The notes: generated by a model not told the origin, from the letters alone. DNA of 64,000 nucleotides from Phaeobacter inhibens DSM 16374 (GCF_000473105.1 NZ_KI421498.1:806001-870000); one strand, 5' to 3'. Positions 25,576 through 35,307 are shown, numbered from the stretch's first letter. A program made the numbers and translations.

Positions 25576-26046
25576 TCAGATCCGGTTCTTGCGCATGTGG
25601 TTGGCCGCAGCGACCCAGAGTACGGCCAGAAAAAGCGAGGCAATCGCATTCCAGCTGGCCATTGAGAGGTTGAACAGCTCCCATGGTACATCGTCGCAGC
25701 GCACCAGCGGTGCCGACATGATTTTCTGCATCAGATCCTCGCCGCTGAGGTTGCCAATCGGGCCGGAGGTGCAGGAATTTGGACCTTCCCACCAGCCAAG
25801 CTCAACACCGCTGTGATAAGCACCGATACCCGCCGTGGCCAGCGCAACCAGCGCGCCGAGATAGGGCAGGATCACCATTGGCACCATCAGGGCCAGCACC
25901 CCAATCACAATCGCGGCGCCATGCGGGTAACGCTGCCAGATGCACAGCTTACACGGCGGCATCTCGCCCAGATACTGGAACCCGAAGGCCCCCAGCAGAA
26001 GCGCAGCTGAGCCAGCGGTGGCAATCAGAATTAGAAATCGGCTCAT
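25576..26046 (-). CDS. dsbB: Disulfide bond formation protein B
   Basis: 156 residues, four membrane helices. It passes electrons from DsbA to quinone. The first periplasmic cysteine pair is PPCKLCIWQRYPH; the second, in the long loop, is Cys in PNSCTSGPIG and VRCDDVPWEL. The order and spacing fit DsbB. It starts two bases after the stop of the YqaA-type gene and is likely co-transcribed with it. Confidence 0.88.
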   Translation of the reverse strand: MSRFLILIATAGSAALLLGAFGFQYLGEMPPCKLCIWQRYPHGAAIVIGVLALMVPMVILPYLGALVALATAGIGAYHSGVELGWWEGPNSCTSGPIGNLSGEDLMQKIMSAPLVRCDDVPWELFNLSMASWNAIASLFLAVLWVAAANHMRKNRI

Positions 26047-26048
26047 GT

Positions 26049-26627
26049 TTACAAGACCTTTAGTGCGAAAAACCCGCCAAACAACAACACGACAAAGATC
26101 GTGAAGACAAGGCCCAGACGCCGTTCAATAAAGTCGCGGATGGGCGCGCCGAATTGCCACAGAAGCCCCGCAACGATGAAAAACCTCATAGCACGCGCCA
26201 GAATGGAGGTCGCAACGAAGGTTGCGATGGGCATTCCAGTCCAGCCTGACATTATTGTGATCACCTTATAGGGGAAGGGTGTGATGCCCGCGATCAGCAC
26301 GGCCCAAAACCCAAAATCATTGAAGCGCTGATTGAATTCCGCCATCGCATCCGCCTTGCCCATGGCAGCAAGCACCGGTTGACCGATACTGTCGTAGAAA
26401 AACGCACCGATCGCGTAGCCCAGCAATCCCCCCGCAACTGACGCCACCAGCGCCACCAACGCAATCAGCCAAGCCCGAGAGGGGCGGGCGAGGATCATCG
26501 GGATCATCAACACATCTGGCGGGATCGGAAAAACCGAGCTTTCAACAAAGGCCACACCCGCGAGGCACCACAGCGCCTTGGGATGATCGGCCAGAGCCAT
26601 AGTTCGGTCATACAGCGCGCGCAACAT
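26049..26627 (-). CDS. YqaA-type (VTT/DedA superfamily) membrane protein
   Basis: 192 residues with about five hydrophobic segments. FVESSVFPIPPDVLMIPMILARP and the later FGFWAVLIAGITPFPYKVITIMSGW are hallmarks of the YqaA branch of the SNARE-assoc/VTT family, linked to membrane lipid handling and stress. I chose ATG 26627 (MLRALYDRTM) because the 20 preceding residues of the longer frame are Pro/Arg-rich and not family-like. It lies directly upstream of dsbB. Confidence 0.82.
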   Translation of the reverse strand: MLRALYDRTMALADHPKALWCLAGVAFVESSVFPIPPDVLMIPMILARPSRAWLIALVALVASVAGGLLGYAIGAFFYDSIGQPVLAAMGKADAMAEFNQRFNDFGFWAVLIAGITPFPYKVITIMSGWTGMPIATFVATSILARAMRFFIVAGLLWQFGAPIRDFIERRLGLVFTIFVVLLFGGFFALKVL

Positions 26628-26805
26628 CCTCGGGGCTCTCCTTGGCAATCCGATGAGAGCGGTGCCACGTGGGGGCGGGCGGGTCAACCATCATGGCCTC
26701 ATGAGGCGCCCAAATGTCGTTCAGACTTCAGGTGCATTTTTCACCACTTCGGGCGCGATTTGCCTATGGACCTCAGCGACCGCCTTGGGTAGGAACAGGA
26801 CAGAG

Positions 26806-26891
26806 GCCCAAGTGGCGGAATGGTAGACGCAGGGGATTCAAAATCCCCCGCCTTTGCGGGCGTGCCGGTTCGAGTCCGGCCTTGGGTACCA
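26806..26891 (+). tRNA. tRNA-Leu (anticodon CAA)
   Basis: 86 bases including an encoded CCA. The acceptor stem is GCCCAAG/CTTGGGT, the anticodon stem-loop has ATTCAAAA giving CAA, and a class II long variable arm (CCGCCTTTGCGGG) and TTCGAGT follow. It reads leucine UUG codons. Confidence 0.95.
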
Positions 26892-26899
26892 AGGGTTTC

Positions 26900-26940
26900 A
26901 AGGGGCTGTGCGATTGCGTCGCGCGGCCCCTTCTTCTTTT
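26900..26940 (+). terminator. Terminator after tRNA-Leu
   Basis: AAGGGGC (26900-26906) pairs with GCCCCTT (26926-26932), followed by CTTCTTTT. Confidence 0.6.
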
Positions 26941-27176
26941 CGACATCCTCGGAAGCAGAACCCAAGCCCGGCAACTGCGTCGTCGCGGATCAACTTCGCC
27001 GACTTTGGGGCTGCAGGTTCGTCGGCGGCGAGGGCGACCACTCTCGCTGTAATCGCGCAGGGATGAGAGCAAGCGCTACAACTGCAGATGTCTGAGTTTT
27101 CTTCCGATGCGCATGGCTCGCGTCACATCTGCATGCGTATCTCTCACAGTCAGAAGACCGCGCATTCGCGGAAACG

Positions 27177-28664
27177 TCAGTATCTGGGCGAGAATGGGCG
27201 CGTTTCGCGGGCGGGCCATGGGCTCGCTGCGATGGCGTCTTTCAGGGCGTGGTAGATCTTCGGGTCGATGGCTGTGCCCTGCATGTCGTCCATAACTGCA
27301 AATGCCTTCTCCAGCGGCAATGCCGAACGATAGGGACGGTCCGCGGTCATCGCGTCAAAAATATCAGCGACGGTGAGGATGCGCATTTCAACTGTCAGAT
27401 CCGCCGCTCCGAGGCCGTGCGGATAGCCGGTCCCATCCAGCCGTTCGTGATGCGCCGCCACCACTTCTGCGACATCTTCGAAAACCGAAATCCGTCGCAA
27501 TATGTCATGACCCAGAACTGGGTGCAGTTTCACCTGCTCCATATCCTGACTGTTCAGACGGCCGGGTTTATCCAGAATCGCGTTGGACACGCCTAACTTA
27601 CCCAGATCATGCAGAAGCCCCGCACGGACCATCCAGCGCCGATGAGGCAGGTCAAAACCGAGCGCCTCACAGATCATATCTGTGTAATGTGCGACCCGTT
27701 CGGAATGGCCATATGTGAAAGGACTTTTGGCATCGATCACCTTTGAAAAGGCGTAAGAAACCTCATCCAGATAGTCGTCATCGACGGGCATGCTCACCCG
27801 TGCTGCGCGATCAGAGAACACGCTGGTCTCCAGCCTGTTGCTGGTTAGCCTGTCGTAAAATCCGGGCGCGCGGATCACGCGAGTAAAGATGGGCACCAGC
27901 TCCGGATCGAACCAGCTGCCTGCGCGGGTTTCCAGCTCATCCGCCGCGGCGCCGGAGCCCAGCTGTAGCGTGAAAACATCCGTGACCTGCGCCATAAGCG
28001 CGATACGGGAGAACAGCGGAATCTCCTTTTGGCTGATTCCGGCCGGATGGCCGCCGCCATTCCAATGCTCGTCCAGACCGGCAATCCCATTGGCAACCCG
28101 TTCCGAGAAGCGCATCAGCCGGGCGATTTCTGCGCCCCTGTCACAGCGGGTCTGGATCAGTTCAGTGGCCAGGCTGCCACTGCGGCCAATCACGCCAGTG
28201 ACCGTTTTCAGCCGCTTCAGACGGCCGTCCCCCTGACCGGTGTGGCGCAGCACGAAATCCAGCTTTTGCCGGGTTGTGCCATCGACAAATTTGAAGTTGC
28301 GCTTAAAGGTGAGATCATCGGTTCGGTAGAGCGCGCAGATCCGGGCGGCGTTGGAGCTGCATCCCAGATCCTTGAGCAGAAGCGTAAAGTACAGATCCGC
28401 GCGCTCCTGCTGCGACAGATGCAGGTAATCTGCTACCTGCATGCCAATCCAACAGCAGCGGACGCAATGCCCCTCTGGCTGACCTTCGGTGAGATCCAGC
28501 GCATGGCTGAGTGCACCCAGCAGTTCGCCCAGCTGGATGGTTTGGCCGCCGACCCGCGAATAGGTCACATCGTGCAGCACGCCAATGGAGGCGGCCGCAA
28601 AACCGGGGGCCGGATCCGATCCGGGCAGCGAATACGGGGTCGGAGTGGCCACCATGGCGCGCAT
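27177..28664 (-). CDS. HD-GYP domain protein with a degenerate second HD domain
   Basis: 495 residues, cytosolic, no membrane span or receiver. Residues ~300-480 carry an intact HD-GYP phosphodiesterase (cyclic-di-GMP family): YGHSERVAHYTDMI, RAGLLHDLGKLGVSNAILDKPGRL, HHERLDGTGYPHGL and DIFDAMTADRPYRSALP. Residues ~45-260 have the same helical layout but lost the metal residues (LLKDLGCSSNAARIC; EHWNGGGHPAGI), so this half is an ancestral duplicate used for regulation. The frame reads from 28664; ATG three codons later is also possible. There are no neighbouring signalling genes. Confidence 0.88.
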   Translation of the reverse strand: MRAMVATPTPYSLPGSDPAPGFAAASIGVLHDVTYSRVGGQTIQLGELLGALSHALDLTEGQPEGHCVRCCWIGMQVADYLHLSQQERADLYFTLLLKDLGCSSNAARICALYRTDDLTFKRNFKFVDGTTRQKLDFVLRHTGQGDGRLKRLKTVTGVIGRSGSLATELIQTRCDRGAEIARLMRFSERVANGIAGLDEHWNGGGHPAGISQKEIPLFSRIALMAQVTDVFTLQLGSGAAADELETRAGSWFDPELVPIFTRVIRAPGFYDRLTSNRLETSVFSDRAARVSMPVDDDYLDEVSYAFSKVIDAKSPFTYGHSERVAHYTDMICEALGFDLPHRRWMVRAGLLHDLGKLGVSNAILDKPGRLNSQDMEQVKLHPVLGHDILRRISVFEDVAEVVAAHHERLDGTGYPHGLGAADLTVEMRILTVADIFDAMTADRPYRSALPLEKAFAVMDDMQGTAIDPKIYHALKDAIAASPWPARETRPFSPRY

Positions 28665-28753
28665 CCTTGTTCAAACGCGCGCCTAGCCTACTATAGCAGC
28701 CTTAATCTCAGGTTACTGCGGCGATCATCCGCCCTGTAGACATCGGCATCAGG

Positions 28754-29512
28754 TCAGGCGACACGATTTGCCGAGGCCTCAAGCAGCGTTTGGGTATAGG
28801 GATGCTGTGTCCTGCCCGCACGCATCGCCTCAATGCTGAGCACCTCGACGATCTCGCCATGCTGCATCACTGCTGCCTGGTCGCACATATGCGCCACCAC
28901 CGCGAGATCATGGGAAACCATCATAAAGGTCAGCCCATGTTCGGCACGCAAATCACTGAGAAGGTTTAGAATTTCTGCCTGAACAGAAACATCCAGTGCC
29001 GAGGTCGGCTCATCCAGCAGCAAGATATCCGGCTGTGGTGCCAAGGCGCGGGCAATGGCGACGCGCTGGCGTTGTCCCCCCGACAGCTGATGCGGATAGC
29101 GAAAGCGGAAGGCCGGACCGAGACCGACGTCTTTCAGCAATTGGTCAACCCGATCGTCGATATCGCGAAACCCGTGCAGGTGCAGCGTCTCCGACAACAC
29201 CTGATCCACCGACTGGCGCGGATGGAGCGAGGCATAGGGATCCTGAAACACCATCTGAACGGTCTTATAGAACTCCCGGTCGCGGGTGGGGCCAAGCCGC
29301 GTGCCTTCGACCGAGATTTCACCGTTCCATTGCGGCGCAAGTCCGGTGATGGCTTTCAGAATAGTGGATTTTCCCGACCCGCTCTCTCCGACAAGGCCAA
29401 AGCTGGCACCTGTCTCAACCCTGAGAGAGGCCGCTTTGACGGCATGGACCAACGCGCCGCGGTCGCCAAAATAGACGTTCAGATTGTTGATTTCCAAGGC
29501 GGTTGTCATCAC
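28754..29512 (-). CDS. dppF: Dipeptide/oligopeptide-type ABC ATPase (DppF type)
   Basis: 252 residues. Walker A is GLVGESGSGKST, signature LSGGQRQRVAIARAL and Walker B ILLLDEPTSALD. The switch His is in MMVSHDLAVV. It is the last gene of dppABCDF and overlaps dppD by four bases. The usual C-terminal Cys-rich extension of the family is short here. Confidence 0.92.
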   Translation of the reverse strand: MMTTALEINNLNVYFGDRGALVHAVKAASLRVETGASFGLVGESGSGKSTILKAITGLAPQWNGEISVEGTRLGPTRDREFYKTVQMVFQDPYASLHPRQSVDQVLSETLHLHGFRDIDDRVDQLLKDVGLGPAFRFRYPHQLSGGQRQRVAIARALAPQPDILLLDEPTSALDVSVQAEILNLLSDLRAEHGLTFMMVSHDLAVVAHMCDQAAVMQHGEIVEVLSIEAMRAGRTQHPYTQTLLEASANRVA

Positions 29513-30363
29513 CGTCCCTCCACGCTGGGGGCATCTCGCCAGGCGGGATCACGTTGCAGGACCTCCAGCCGTGGACGCGGTGCATCAAATCGGGGCAGGC
29601 TGCCCAACAGTCCCTTGGTATAGGGGTGCTGGGCCTCATGCAGGCGATTGGCGTCGCAGACCTCGACGATGCGACCCGCATACATGATCAGCACGCGGTC
29701 GCAGAATTGCGAGACAAGGTTCAGATCGTGGCTGATAAAGATCAGCCCCATGCCGCGTTCCTTCACCAGCCGATCCATGATCGACAGCACCTGCCCCTGT
29801 ACCGAGACATCCAGCGCCGAGGTGGGCTCATCTGCGATCAGAATTTCGGGGTTGGGGATTAGCATCATAGCGATCATGATCCGCTGGCCCATACCGCCCG
29901 ACATCTCATGCGGGTAGGCGGTCATCACCCGTTCCGGGTCGCGGATCGACACGGCCTCCAGCATTTCCAGTGCTTTGGCATAGGCCTCGGCCTTGGTGGA
30001 TTTGCTGTGCAGGCGGTGCGCTTCGATCAGCTGATTGCCAATGGTCATCACCGGGTTGAGCGAGAATTTCGGATCCTGCATCACCATGGAGATCTGCTCG
30101 CCGCGCACATTGCGCATCTCGCGCTCTGATTTGGCCAGAAGATTTTCACCATGCAGATTGATGTGATCGGCCTCAACAATGCCAGGATGACGGATCAAGC
30201 GAAGGATGGCACGGCCGGTCATGGATTTTCCCGACCCGCTTTCGCCAACAATCCCAAGCCGCTCACGCCCAAGCGAGAACGACACGCCGCGCACGGCATC
30301 AAAGATACCGTTGCGGGTGGGAAAGCGCACCCAGAGGTTTTCTACATCCAATAGCGTGCTCAT
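29509..30363 (-). CDS. dppD: Dipeptide/oligopeptide-type ABC ATPase (DppD type)
   Basis: 284 residues. Walker A is GIVGESGSGKS, signature MSGGMGQRIMIAMML, Walker B EILIADEPTSALD and the switch His lies in FISHDLNLV. The C-terminal part (HPYTKGLLGSLPRFD) is the family tail. It overlaps dppC and dppF by four bases each. Confidence 0.92.
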   Translation of the reverse strand: MSTLLDVENLWVRFPTRNGIFDAVRGVSFSLGRERLGIVGESGSGKSMTGRAILRLIRHPGIVEADHINLHGENLLAKSEREMRNVRGEQISMVMQDPKFSLNPVMTIGNQLIEAHRLHSKSTKAEAYAKALEMLEAVSIRDPERVMTAYPHEMSGGMGQRIMIAMMLIPNPEILIADEPTSALDVSVQGQVLSIMDRLVKERGMGLIFISHDLNLVSQFCDRVLIMYAGRIVEVCDANRLHEAQHPYTKGLLGSLPRFDAPRPRLEVLQRDPAWRDAPSVEGR

Positions 30364-31295
30364 GAGGCGCTGTCCTTCGGGTCCAATACATCACGCAGGC
30401 CATCGCCCAGCAGGTTGAAAGCCAGCGAGACCGCAAAGATGGCGAGACCGGGCATGGTGGCAACCCACCAGTGATCCAGAATGAACCGGCGCCCTTCGGA
30501 AATCATCGCGCCCCATTCCGGGCTGGGCGGCTGTGCCCCCAGACCCAGGAAGCCGAGGCCAGCGGCGGCCAGAATGATGCCGGCCATATCCAGTGTCACC
30601 CGCACAATCAGCGAAGACACGCACAGCGGCCAGATATGCTTGATAATGATCCGCAGCGGACCTGCGCCTTGCAGTCGGATCGCGCTGATATAGTCTGAGG
30701 ACCGGATCGTCAGCGTCTCTGCCCGCGCCATCCGCGCATAGGGCGGCCAAGCGGTAAGAGAGATCGCCAGCACGGCGTTTTCGATCCCGGCGCCAAGCGC
30801 GGCCACAAAGGCCAGCGCCAGAACCAGCCTTGGAAAGGCGAGGAAGATATCGGTGATCCGCATCAGGATGATATCGGCCCAGCCACCGACATAGCCCGAG
30901 ACCGTCCCCACGAGAAGCCCTGCAATCGGCGCAATCATTGCAACCAATGCGACGATATAAAGCGTGATACGCGCACCGTGGATCAAGCGGCTGAGGATAT
31001 CACGACCAAGGGAATCCGTGCCCAGAATATGCCCCTCGCTGCCAAGCGGTTGCAGCCGGTTGGCGAGGTTCTGCACATAAGGGTCATGCGGCGCGATCAC
31101 CGGCGCCAGCACAGCAATGGAGATCAGCAGGATCAGAATGCCAAGGCCAACCATGGCCATGTGGTTCTGCCGCAATGAAAGCCACCCTTGATAGAGGGCG
31201 GCCAGCCGCGCCTGACGACGTGATGTCGGCGTGTCAGTCAGCAGCCAGGCGCGCAGGCCCTGCTTTGGGGCCGTGGTTTGCGAAGACATGCTCAT
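30360..31295 (-). CDS. dppC: Dipeptide-type ABC permease (DppC type)
   Basis: 311 residues, six membrane segments after a cytosolic N-terminus. Features include APVIAPHDPYVQNLANRLQP, the typical LGTDSLGRDILSRLIHGARITL and the EAA loop MARAETLTIRSSDYISAIRLQGAG. It overlaps dppB and dppD by four bases. Confidence 0.92.
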   Translation of the reverse strand: MSMSSQTTAPKQGLRAWLLTDTPTSRRQARLAALYQGWLSLRQNHMAMVGLGILILLISIAVLAPVIAPHDPYVQNLANRLQPLGSEGHILGTDSLGRDILSRLIHGARITLYIVALVAMIAPIAGLLVGTVSGYVGGWADIILMRITDIFLAFPRLVLALAFVAALGAGIENAVLAISLTAWPPYARMARAETLTIRSSDYISAIRLQGAGPLRIIIKHIWPLCVSSLIVRVTLDMAGIILAAAGLGFLGLGAQPPSPEWGAMISEGRRFILDHWWVATMPGLAIFAVSLAFNLLGDGLRDVLDPKDSAS

Positions 31296-32350
31296 TTCGA
31301 CCTCGGATCAAAAACTTTGTAGAGAAGGTCGGAGAAGATGTTGAGGCAGATAAACACAAGCCCCACAACAACTGTACCGCCCAGAACCGCGTTCATGTCA
31401 GCGGACAAAAGCGCGGTGGTGATGTAACTGCCAATTCCCGGCCAGGAAAAAATGATCTCGGTCAGAACCGACCCCTCAAGCAGATTGGCATAGCTGAGCG
31501 CGATCACGGTGATCAGTTGCACGCGGATATTGCGAAATGCATGCGTCCAGACCACGGCCCATTCGCTCATGCCCTTGACGCGGGCGGTGGTGACATATTC
31601 CGCCGAAAGCTGCTCCAGCATGAAGGACCGCGTCATGCGGCTGATATAGGCGAGGCTGTAGTACCCCAGCAGCGCGGCAGGCAGCACGATATGTGAGAAC
31701 GCATCGCGAAACGCGCCCCAGTCGCCCGCAATCAGCGAATCCAGCAGGATCATCCCGGTGACCGACGGGATCATATCCTCATAAAATATCCCCTGACGGC
31801 CCGGCCCACCGACCCAACCCAGGATGCCGTAGAACAGCAATAGCCCCATCAGGCCCAGCCAGAAGATGGGCATGGAGTATCCAACCAGCGCGATCACACG
31901 GGCAATCTGGTCAATCCAGCTGCCCCGGCGTACCGCGGCGATGACGCCCAGTGGCACACCAAGGATACAGCCGAAAAAAATGCCAATAGTGGCCAGTTCA
32001 AACGTCGCCGGGAACACACGGGCAATATCGGTGGACACATCGCGTGCTGTCAGCAATGAGGTGCCGAAATCACCCCGCAGGACATCGGTGACATAGTAGA
32101 AAAACTGCACCGCCAGCGACCGGTCAAGGCCCAGCTCGCGGTAGGCGGCGTTATACTGCTCCTCGGTGGCACGCTCGCCGACGATGGCCAGCACCGGATC
32201 AATGGGCATCACCCGACCGATCAGGAAGGTCACAAATAAGAGGCCCAGCATTGTGACCGCGATGGACGACAGCGTCACCAGCGTGCCGCGCGCCCAAGGG
32301 GGGAGGGGCAGCCAAGGCCGCCGCTCCGTTTCTGTTGCGAAATTCGCCAT
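31292..32350 (-). CDS. dppB: Dipeptide-type ABC permease (DppB type)
   Basis: 352 residues, longer than average because of an inserted periplasmic loop (GGPGRQGIFYEDMIPSVTG). Family marks are the VMPIDPVLAIVGERATEEQ region, GDFGTSLLTARDV and the EAA loop EYVTTARVKGMSEWAVVWTHAFRN. The gene follows dppA with a single-base gap. Confidence 0.92.
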   Translation of the reverse strand: MANFATETERRPWLPLPPWARGTLVTLSSIAVTMLGLLFVTFLIGRVMPIDPVLAIVGERATEEQYNAAYRELGLDRSLAVQFFYYVTDVLRGDFGTSLLTARDVSTDIARVFPATFELATIGIFFGCILGVPLGVIAAVRRGSWIDQIARVIALVGYSMPIFWLGLMGLLLFYGILGWVGGPGRQGIFYEDMIPSVTGMILLDSLIAGDWGAFRDAFSHIVLPAALLGYYSLAYISRMTRSFMLEQLSAEYVTTARVKGMSEWAVVWTHAFRNIRVQLITVIALSYANLLEGSVLTEIIFSWPGIGSYITTALLSADMNAVLGGTVVVGLVFICLNIFSDLLYKVFDPRSK

Positions 32351-32351
32351 C

Positions 32352-33947
32352 TTACTTGGTCACGTCCCAGTACGCGGCCGAGGTAATGGCCCCGCCGAGG
32401 CTCAGCCCTTCGACGTTGTCGGCCATGCCAGCCTGTTCGATCAGCTGGAACATGACGGCAAAGGGAGCAGTGTCGCGGAACTGCGCCTGGATCTCATGGT
32501 ACATTTCCGCGCGCTTCTCGGTGTCGCCTTCGACCACAGCAGCGGCAACCTTTTCAGTCAGCCCGCCAGTGTCCCAACCATTGCGCCAGGCCAGAAGACC
32601 GGTTGCATTGGCTTCGTCCGAGTTATCCGGATTATAGGCAAAGGTGCCTGCGTTGGTATGCGGATCGGGATAGTCCGGGCCCCATGCGCCCAGATAGATA
32701 TCCAACTCGCGTGCGCGGTATTTGCCCAGGATCTGCTTGCCCGTGCCAACCTCAAGGTTGAGCGTGATTCCCGCCTGCGCGAACGTGTTCTGCAGCGACT
32801 GTGCAATTTCCAGACGCTCTTGTGCCTCGCGCACACCGACGGTCAGCTCCAGATTTTCGACACCGGCCTCAGCCAACAATGCCTTGGCCTTTTCGACATC
32901 GAAGGAGAATGGGTTTTCATCCACCGCGCCGAGATACGTCTTGGGCAAGAAGTTCTGATGGCCGACATACCAGTTCTTGAGGAAGCTGTTTTCCATGCCG
33001 TCATAGTCGATCAGATATTTCAGCGCCTGACGGACCTGAGGTTTGGACAGCTCCGGATGTTTCTGGTTGAAGGAGACATACATCAGGCGGCCTCGCATTT
33101 CGCGCAGCACCTCGACACCGTCCACACCGGCGAGACCATCCACGTCCGATGGTGTCAGGTCGCGGGCCACGTCAATGTCGCCACGTTCCAGCATCAGACG
33201 CTGAGTGGCGCTTTCCTGAACGTGACGCACGATAACGCGCTTCATTGCTGCCTCGCCGCCGTAGTAGGAGGGGTTGGCGCTCAGGGTGACGCTTTCCTTC
33301 GGCTTCCAGCTGGCAAGACTGTAAGGGCCGGAGCCTGCGGAATTGGTGGTCAACCACTTGTTGCCCATATCGCCGTCGACTTCATTGGCCATGACCAATT
33401 CCTTGTCAACGATCGCGCCAATCGTGGCGGTCAGGCAGTTCAGGACAAAGGATGTCGCATAGCGCTTGTCCGTTGTGATCGACAGAGTGTTGCCGTCAAC
33501 CTTGATGGTGTCATCGGCGTTTTCGGGCGTGAAGCCAAACTGCGTAATGATGAAGGACGGCGTCTTGTTCAGAAGAACCGCGCGCTTCAGCGAGAACGCC
33601 GCATCCTCGGCCCGGACTGGGTTGCCGGATTGGAAGGTCACGCCTTCGCGCATGGTGAAGGTGATGGTGCGGCCATCCTCAGAGACGGTCCAGCTTTCGG
33701 CCAGATCCGGCTGGTAGCCGGCATCCAGATCGGACGGGTCAAAGTTGACCAGTTTGCCGTAAATATTGCGGATCACATCTGCGCCTGCAAACTCAAAACT
33801 CTGCGCCGGATCCAGTGTGGTGATATCGTCAATACGGTTGGCAATGACCAGCATATTGGCCGGTGTTTCGGCCATCGTGGCTATCGGGGTGAGGCCAATC
33901 GCCAGCCCCAGCGCGGCGGTGCCAAGAAGGGTTTGAATGGTTTTCAT
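32352..33947 (-). CDS. dppA: ABC substrate-binding protein, dipeptide/nickel (SBP_bac_5) family
   Basis: 531 residues with signal peptide MKTIQTLLGTAALGLAIGLTPIATMAE. The mature protein has the usual SBP_bac_5 order: NIYGKLVNFDPS, PDLAESWTVSEDGRTITFTMREGVTFQSG, then GSGPYSLASWKPKESVTLSANPSYYGG. Such proteins bind peptides but also opines, sugars and other ligands, so substrate is open. The gene before it is an M19 dipeptidase, which favours a peptide or peptide-like ligand. GGGAG precedes the ATG. Confidence 0.92.
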   Translation of the reverse strand: MKTIQTLLGTAALGLAIGLTPIATMAETPANMLVIANRIDDITTLDPAQSFEFAGADVIRNIYGKLVNFDPSDLDAGYQPDLAESWTVSEDGRTITFTMREGVTFQSGNPVRAEDAAFSLKRAVLLNKTPSFIITQFGFTPENADDTIKVDGNTLSITTDKRYATSFVLNCLTATIGAIVDKELVMANEVDGDMGNKWLTTNSAGSGPYSLASWKPKESVTLSANPSYYGGEAAMKRVIVRHVQESATQRLMLERGDIDVARDLTPSDVDGLAGVDGVEVLREMRGRLMYVSFNQKHPELSKPQVRQALKYLIDYDGMENSFLKNWYVGHQNFLPKTYLGAVDENPFSFDVEKAKALLAEAGVENLELTVGVREAQERLEIAQSLQNTFAQAGITLNLEVGTGKQILGKYRARELDIYLGAWGPDYPDPHTNAGTFAYNPDNSDEANATGLLAWRNGWDTGGLTEKVAAAVVEGDTEKRAEMYHEIQAQFRDTAPFAVMFQLIEQAGMADNVEGLSLGGAITSAAYWDVTK

Positions 33948-34032
33948 CTTTAACTCCCTATCGTGTTTTTAATCTTGGAATATCGCGCTGTTGTCAGCGT
34001 CTTGTTGTTGTTTGGGTCTAAAACGGGCGAGA

Positions 34033-35103
34033 TTACGGGCCTGCGTTCTTGGCTGGGTTTTGCCAGGTGGCATCCAGGACCCGCAACCAATTGCCGTGGC
34101 ACAGTTTCTTCATCAGGGCATCGTTGATTCCGTGCTGGCGCAGGGCGACGCGAAGGACCGGTAGGCCCGCCACGGTTTCGATGTCCTGTGGCACTGTGGC
34201 GCCATCAAAATCCGAGCCGAACCCAACACGATCCTCTCCCAGATGGGTAACCAGGTGGTCGATATGGCGCAGCACGCGATCAAGCGGGGTATCAGCATCC
34301 ATGCGGCCATCTTCCCGCAGGAAGGCCACGGCAAAGTTGAGACCAACCATCCCATCGCTATCACGGATGGCGTGCAGCTGGCGATCGGTCAGGTTGCGGC
34401 TGTGGGGCGTCAAAGCATGAGCGTTGGAATGTGTGGCCACCAGCGGCGCGTCGCTTAGCTCCGCAACATCCCAGAACCCGGCCTCATTCAGGTGGGACAG
34501 GTCGATCATCACCCCCAGCTGATTGCAGCGCTGCACCAGCCGTTTGCCATCAGACGTCAGACCTGGCCCGGTATCGGGTGACCCTGGAAAGCGGAACGGC
34601 ACACCATGGCCAAACCGGGTCGGGCGGCTCCAGACCGGGCCGAGAGAGCGTAAGCCCGCCTGATAGAGCACCTCAAGCATATGGAAATCCGGGTCAATTG
34701 CCTCAGCCCCCTCCATATGCATCACCGCCGCCATCACGCCATTTGCGAGACAATTGCGAATATCATTCGTGCTACGACAAATTTTCAGCGCGCCATCGCG
34801 TTCCAGCTGATACAGGATTGCCGCTTGTGACAGGGCCACGGGGGCGGCTTCGGACCAGCTGATTTCTTGGGACAAGGGCAGGTCATAGCTGTCCGACGAC
34901 ATCTTGTCGTGCATATCGATGTTGACAACATCAGGCACATAGATGGCAAAGAAGCCGCCGCTAAAGCCGCCGTGGCGCGCTTTGGTAAGGTCAATTTGCC
35001 GCCCGCCATCACCCTGAAACCCGTCTTTGCCGGGAGAAACATCGCGATTGTGCAATTGCAGCAAAAGATCGTTGTGGCCGTCGAAAATCAGAGGATCAGT
35101 CAT
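34033..35103 (-). CDS. Membrane dipeptidase family (M19, renal dipeptidase-like)
   Basis: 356 residues, no signal peptide, so cytosolic. Zinc ligands fit M19: FDGHNDLLL (HxD), AVMHMEGAEAI (bridging Glu), LVATHSNAHAL (His) and a later Asp in VGFGSDFDGA. Family members cleave dipeptides, dehydropeptides and L,D- or D-amino-acid dipeptides. It lies 85 bases upstream of dppA on the same strand and likely processes what the transporter brings in. AGGAAG precedes the ATG. Confidence 0.9.
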   Translation of the reverse strand: MTDPLIFDGHNDLLLQLHNRDVSPGKDGFQGDGGRQIDLTKARHGGFSGGFFAIYVPDVVNIDMHDKMSSDSYDLPLSQEISWSEAAPVALSQAAILYQLERDGALKICRSTNDIRNCLANGVMAAVMHMEGAEAIDPDFHMLEVLYQAGLRSLGPVWSRPTRFGHGVPFRFPGSPDTGPGLTSDGKRLVQRCNQLGVMIDLSHLNEAGFWDVAELSDAPLVATHSNAHALTPHSRNLTDRQLHAIRDSDGMVGLNFAVAFLREDGRMDADTPLDRVLRHIDHLVTHLGEDRVGFGSDFDGATVPQDIETVAGLPVLRVALRQHGINDALMKKLCHGNWLRVLDATWQNPAKNAGP

Positions 35104-35307
35104 TTTACTTCCTAATTCCCTGATATGAGGTCGTATCTTTTGCGCTAACGCAAGGGAATTTACGCTGGTTTTAAAGATAAGTCAGAGCAACGCCCAAAAA
35201 GTAGCGTCTGACCAGCGGGATGCAGGAAGGGGCGGGTCGCCCTGTCCGAGGATCGCTCGACCGGGCCGGGAAGATGTTCGATTAACGCGCGAATGCGAGT
35301 CGGGACT

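Noticed and set aside
26806-27176. tRNA-Leu as an integration site for a genomic island
   Set aside because: No integrase and no repeat of the tRNA 3' end in the window; downstream genes look native.
32166-33953. Plus-strand frame of 595 residues opposite dppA
   Set aside because: It mirrors a clear SBP_bac_5 gene; antisense of GC-rich codons produces long open frames.
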